Source of the DNA: Conidiobolus incongruus B7586
Lineage: Eukaryota > Entomophthoromycota > Entomophthoromycetes > Entomophthorales > Conidiobolaceae
DNA length: 12,119 nucleotides
NCBI GenBank assembly: GCA_000697335.1
Contig: JNEM01005288.1
Coordinates: 1 to 12,119 of the forward strand
Direction: 5' to 3'
Translations under genes and position numbers: made by a program
Notes under the pieces: generated by a model
The model's database searches: none
What the model was told of the DNA's origin: nothing
The model's input: the letters and a program-made list of their open reading frames with translations, nothing else
Part shown: positions 8,373 through 12,119 of the stretch, piece by piece
Numbering within the stretch: the stretch's first letter is position 1
How the letters are laid out: each line of letters begins with the position of its first letter

Positions 8373-9612
8373 ATGAATGCACACCAGATTGACCCAATTT
8401 CCCATGATTCTCTTATCTATCCAGAGATGTTATCAAGCTTAACTAATAGTGATGCTTCTGTCACTACCCCTGTGTACTTTCCTTACCTTTGTGATGGGAA
8501 ATTTGAAGCAAATACCATTTCAAGTAACACTTTAAAATATGATAATATTCAGGTATATACATAATTGAGTATAATTGCAATATTTCTAATAATGTTATAC
8601 ATAGAACTTTATAACCACCATTGATTGTACCCAACTAACTTCACCTATCTTGGAGCAGTCCCATTTACCTAACGCTTTTAATCCCAATTATTCCAATATG
8701 ATGCCTAAGCAAGAATACTTAATCAACCATATGAATACAATCAATCCTGCCAATCAGTTATTGGACCAATTTTCAACTGACGTTTATTCACCCCAATCAA
8801 TTTATCAACGTCATGAAAAAATGATTTCACCAATCTATAATCCAATTGATTATGAACTAAGGGTAAATTACCAAACTAAATTCAATAAACAAATAAATAG
8901 GGATCATCATCAAATCTATAGCACTCCAAGGAACGAGTACAATAAAGTAATGTTTTAATATTTAATTATTGACTCCTATTAATCAGTTAATTTTATATAG
9001 ATTCCATCGCATACGCCAATTAAGATGTCTTATATTCCCATCATACCACACAATTCTAGCATTGACCAAAATTTCTTTATTTCACATGAACAGAATAATG
9101 GGGAAAGGCAGTATCCAATTTGTAGCTCTGATAATACTCAGTCTTTTCGAACTTTCCCTAGAGAACAACACCCATTCTCTTCAGGACTCGCATATACTGT
9201 TTATACCATTCAAGAATCTTCTCACATTTTAAAAGAGACTAAAATAAAACTTCCTACCAAGGAGTACAAATGCGACAAATGTGAAAAAATCTTTCAGAGG
9301 AAGAGCTCTTACAAAGTGCACGCAATCCCCCACTCCGGGCTCAAGCCATATCAATGCACATATCCCGGATGTACCAAGAAATTCTCAGTATTATCCAACC
9401 AGCGGCGCCATCTTCGACTCCACCGCAAGAAACTGTTCGAACTACAAGAGCTTGCACGTCGTGATTTACTCCAAATTGACTTATTCAAACAATTCATGAC
9501 CGGACAAAATATCGAATTTCTTGCAAACGATCCAAGTCTCCTTACTCCTAATTTCGAGCCAAATCCGCAGAATCATACCAGAATGATATCCTTTCATAAT
9601 ACAGAATATTGA
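8373..9612 (+). CDS. C2H2 zinc-finger protein, fungal-type probable transcription factor
   Basis: Three exons (8373-8552, 8605-8946, 9001-9612) join in phase 0 across GT-AG introns of 52 and 54 nt into 377 residues. The acceptor at 8604 is preferred to a later CAG at 8658 because it gives the window's usual 52-nt intron and the added segment reads open and less AT-rich. Residues 1-260 are low in structure and rich in Asn, Ser, Pro, Gln and Tyr, as in regulatory or activation regions. Two adjacent fingers follow: C265-x2-C268-x12-H281-x3-H285, the linker SGLKPYQ in place of the usual TGEKP, then C293-x4-C298-x12-H311-x3-H315 with FSVLSNQRRH. The basic stretch RLHRKK leads into a probable helix at about 317-341. 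The finger pair suggests sequence-specific DNA binding in the nucleus; the target is unknown. The finger-coding DNA is far GC-richer than the rest of the gene. An earlier non-recognised 5' exon cannot be excluded. Confidence 0.85.
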
Positions 9613-9613
9613 A

Positions 9614-9685
9614 ACAGTGGTGTTAGTATCAAACCTTCATCGAGTGATACGATCTTATTAAATCGGTATGGTTTGATAATACTGT
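9614..9685 (+). ncRNA. Structured 3' UTR element (predicted hairpin)
   Basis: Starting two bases after the TGA stop, three nested stems can pair: ACAGT (9614-9618) with ACTGT (9681-9685); TATCAAACC (9627-9635) with GGTTTGATA (9670-9678); and ATACGAT (9647-9653) with ATC plus GTAT (9662-9664, 9666-9669) around a bulged G and the loop CTTATTAA. The total is 21 pairs in 72 bases. This is sequence complementarity only; whether the RNA folds or functions is unknown. It may be a stability, localisation or 3'-end signal. Confidence 0.45.
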
Positions 9686-9689
9686 CAAT

Positions 9690-12119
9690 GAGATAAATTG
9701 AGTATTTTAAAACTAAAATTTTTTATGTAATTTAAAATAATTATCGAGTGGAATATAATGAAAGAAAATAAAAGTAATTAAGATTTACTTTATATATCTT
9801 TTACATTTATTCAATAAAATTAATAATAAAATAGCTTAAATATTATGTAATCTTAATGACAATGCTCGTTTTTATATGTTATTTTACATATGAATTTTCC
9901 ATCATAATCATATATATATAATTTATTCAAGGTATTATTACTCAAAAACAAATTTCTATTTGGTCTCCTATATCATTAAAATGAATGTTTAAAAATACTC
10001 TGAACGCCCATATTTTGTAAATCATTAAAAATTTTAAATTCAAACTATCAAGAGAAAGAATTTGTTATTTTATATAATATAATTAAATAATTTTGAAACT
10101 CTTAAATAATGTAATCGTGAAATATTCTAAATTTTGACTCCGTTAATTTGTTATCATTTTCGGTCTATAATCATTAGATCAATAATTTTTAATTGTATTG
10201 ATGTTATACATTGTATTATAGTATATTACATTTAATTATTATTTGAAATAAAAACAAACTGTGAATAAAGTTACTATATTTGAAAAGTTAAACAAAATAA
10301 GAGGAATATTGAATTTTTTTACAATTTAACTCACATAAGTAAAAATTCTAGCAAATTTGAATATAATAATATGAATATATTAAAATTTAAAAATTTGCAA
10401 ATTAGTTATTTGAAATATAAGGACTAAATTCAATGATTATTAATCAATTTGAAATTGATATTAAATTAATAAACAAATATATAATTATTACCTTCAAATT
10501 AAATTATAATTATATCATCATATTATAAAGCATATTAAAATTCTTTTAATAATAAATAATAATACGTTAATTACAATATTCAAATTTCAAATATCACATT
10601 CTAATAATTCAATTGATTTAAAATGATAATTTTTACAAAATCTAAATTCAATTTTCTTAACAAAAATAATGATTTGAAAAATTATTTTACACTGTATATA
10701 TCAATAAATCGTTAATAGATCCTTTCAATGAATATTTCATATGTATTTTGTCAGTTAATTTATCAGCATTAATAAATTATCACTTGATCAAAATATAAAA
10801 TTATCAACATATAGCATAAATTCGAATTATTAATATATATTTCAAATAATTTTTATTTACTTTGGCCTTGTCGATTAATTCATCCATGTATTTCATATAG
10901 ATATCGAATATAAAATACTATAATCTTTTCATGATCCTAGGGCTGGGCTCCCAAATCAAGTTAATCAAATACTTCAAATAATTTAACAGAATCATCAATT
11001 CATTCAAATTCAATATAATCGATATCTAAAACACATAGCTCATTATTAACTATAATCTATAGTATAATATAATAGATTTGATTTCTTTGATATCACCATT
11101 AAAATTCAAATAGATAAAAAGGTCTATTGAATTTAGCTAAATACATACAAAATTCATTAATTTCTTCTAACGTATATTATAACTGAAGTAGTATATCTGC
11201 GTTCTGTAGACTTTAAAGTATTAGTTAATCATGAATATATTGATATAATCTAATATGTTACCATAATTGATATATTGAAGGAATATAATTATAGGAATTT
11301 TAAACTTTAAAGTCTTTTAAATATTTTTTTACTTTTATTTTTATAATAAAATTTGTAAATAAATTTTAATTTAGTCTTATTTGAACTAGAGTCTAAAATA
11401 TAAATTCTAGTATTAATATATTAATATCCATACTAATATAAATAAATTACCCAATAAAAAATATCTAATTCTGTGATGCATAAAAACATGATAATATAGA
11501 ATAAATTTAAGAGTTTATAGTTGTTGTAAATAGATGAATTTATTAAACTAATATTATTACTACAATGAATCTGATCATATAGTTAATAATCTCTGAGGAA
11601 TTAGACTATAGTTGAGCTAGTTTTTTATAATCAATGAATTCTAGATGAATCATAAATATAGTTTGCTTGCTAGTTCAAGTATTGTCATTATGTAATTTTA
11701 ATTTAATCAATATATATTAGTATTAATGATTAAGTTATTCTAAATATATATTATTAGAATTATCTTATTTAATTTGAATTATTTGAGATTAGATTTTTTT
11801 AATAAGATCCTTATGTTTTATAATTAATTAATATTACTATAGAATCAAAGAATTGGGAATTTTTTAATTTTTAATTTCTCAAACATATTATTAGTTTCAT
11901 ATAAAAAAATATATACAAAATAAATAAGAAAATAAATAGTTTTAAATTATATATATAATAACTTTTTTATTAAATAAAATTTTTTATAATTGGTTGTTTA
12001 ATTTAATTATATATAAATTAAATAGTAACTATCAAAAGTTTTTTATTATAATATTAATAAATCTTAACCATAAATTCTTTAAAGTTGTTTAAAACTTATA
12101 AGTAGTTTTTAGTAATAAA
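9690..12119. other. AT-rich intergenic DNA, no gene seen
   Basis: No open frame on either strand is long enough or unusual enough in composition to call, and I found no tRNA or repeat family. Positions 10730-11220 are somewhat less AT-rich than the flanks, with a 20-base GC-rich island at 10931-10952. They may be old decayed coding or repeat DNA, but I cannot name a family. Both ends are simple A/T sequence. Confidence 0.5.
9813..9818 (+). terminator. Possible polyadenylation signal of the zinc-finger gene
   Basis: AATAAA lies about 200 bases after the stop, beyond the predicted hairpin, and is followed by more A-rich sequence. It would give a longer 3' UTR than the other two genes. Confidence 0.25.

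Noticed and set aside
8650-8658. Alternative acceptor after CAG for exon 2 of the zinc-finger gene
   Set aside because: It keeps the frame but gives a 106-nt intron, longer than any other here, and the 8605-8658 stretch reads open with exon-like composition. It remains possible as a minor isoform.
8969-9232. Open frame overlapping the second intron and start of exon 3 of the zinc-finger gene
   Set aside because: It begins at a TTG inside the intron and runs in another frame across the zinc-finger gene; its product resembles nothing and it ends before the fingers.
9281-9499. 72-codon open frame in a second frame across the zinc fingers
   Set aside because: It is explained by the unusual GC content of the finger block, which removes stops from other frames. 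The overlapping frame has clear finger motifs.
11997-12022. Nine-base A/T hairpin TTTAATTTA / TAAATTAAA
   Set aside because: It is all A/T in an A/T tract, so such complementarity is expected by chance.
1-12119. Intact mobile element, CRISPR array, rRNA or organelle genes
   Set aside because: No transposase, reverse transcriptase, terminal repeat pair, spaced direct repeats or conserved rRNA words were seen. The spliced nuclear-type genes argue against organelle DNA.

Overview
The window is eukaryotic nuclear DNA. It is very AT-rich and holds three spliced protein genes with short GT-AG introns (ten introns of 52-73 nt), separated by long gene-free stretches. In the emptiest part, positions 3901-3960, only 3 of 60 bases are G or C. 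The third gene encodes a paired C2H2 zinc finger whose second finger has the FSVLSN-x-RRH form familiar from fungal transcription factors. Together with the tiny introns, this points to a fungus, probably an AT-rich early-diverging or biotrophic lineage. That placement is an inference and rests mainly on the finger.

Layout. 1-743: AT-rich, nothing recognised. 744-968 (minus): a small open frame of better-than-background composition with a TATA-like box upstream; it may be an orphan gene or a lone exon. 1737-2630 (plus, 4 exons): a 239-residue RING-H2 plus coiled-coil protein resembling the N-terminal half of TRAIP-type ubiquitin ligases. 2651-4600: AT desert between two convergent genes. 4619-5499 (minus, 6 exons): a complete AMMECR1-domain protein of 195 residues, with one exon of only 9 nt. 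5500-8372: long divergent intergenic region with (AT)n tracts, a compound hairpin and a slightly GC-richer patch. 8373-9612 (plus, 3 exons): a 377-residue C2H2 zinc-finger protein, followed directly by a strongly self-complementary 3' segment. 9690-12119: AT-rich, no gene found.

The three genes share no obvious pathway: a probable ubiquitin ligase, a conserved housekeeping protein of unsettled function, and a probable DNA-binding regulator. They do not form a cluster, and I see no sign of a mobile or defence system. The points most worth a second look are the 9-nt microexon, the structured element after the zinc-finger gene, and the GC-rich zinc-finger block in an otherwise AT-rich gene.
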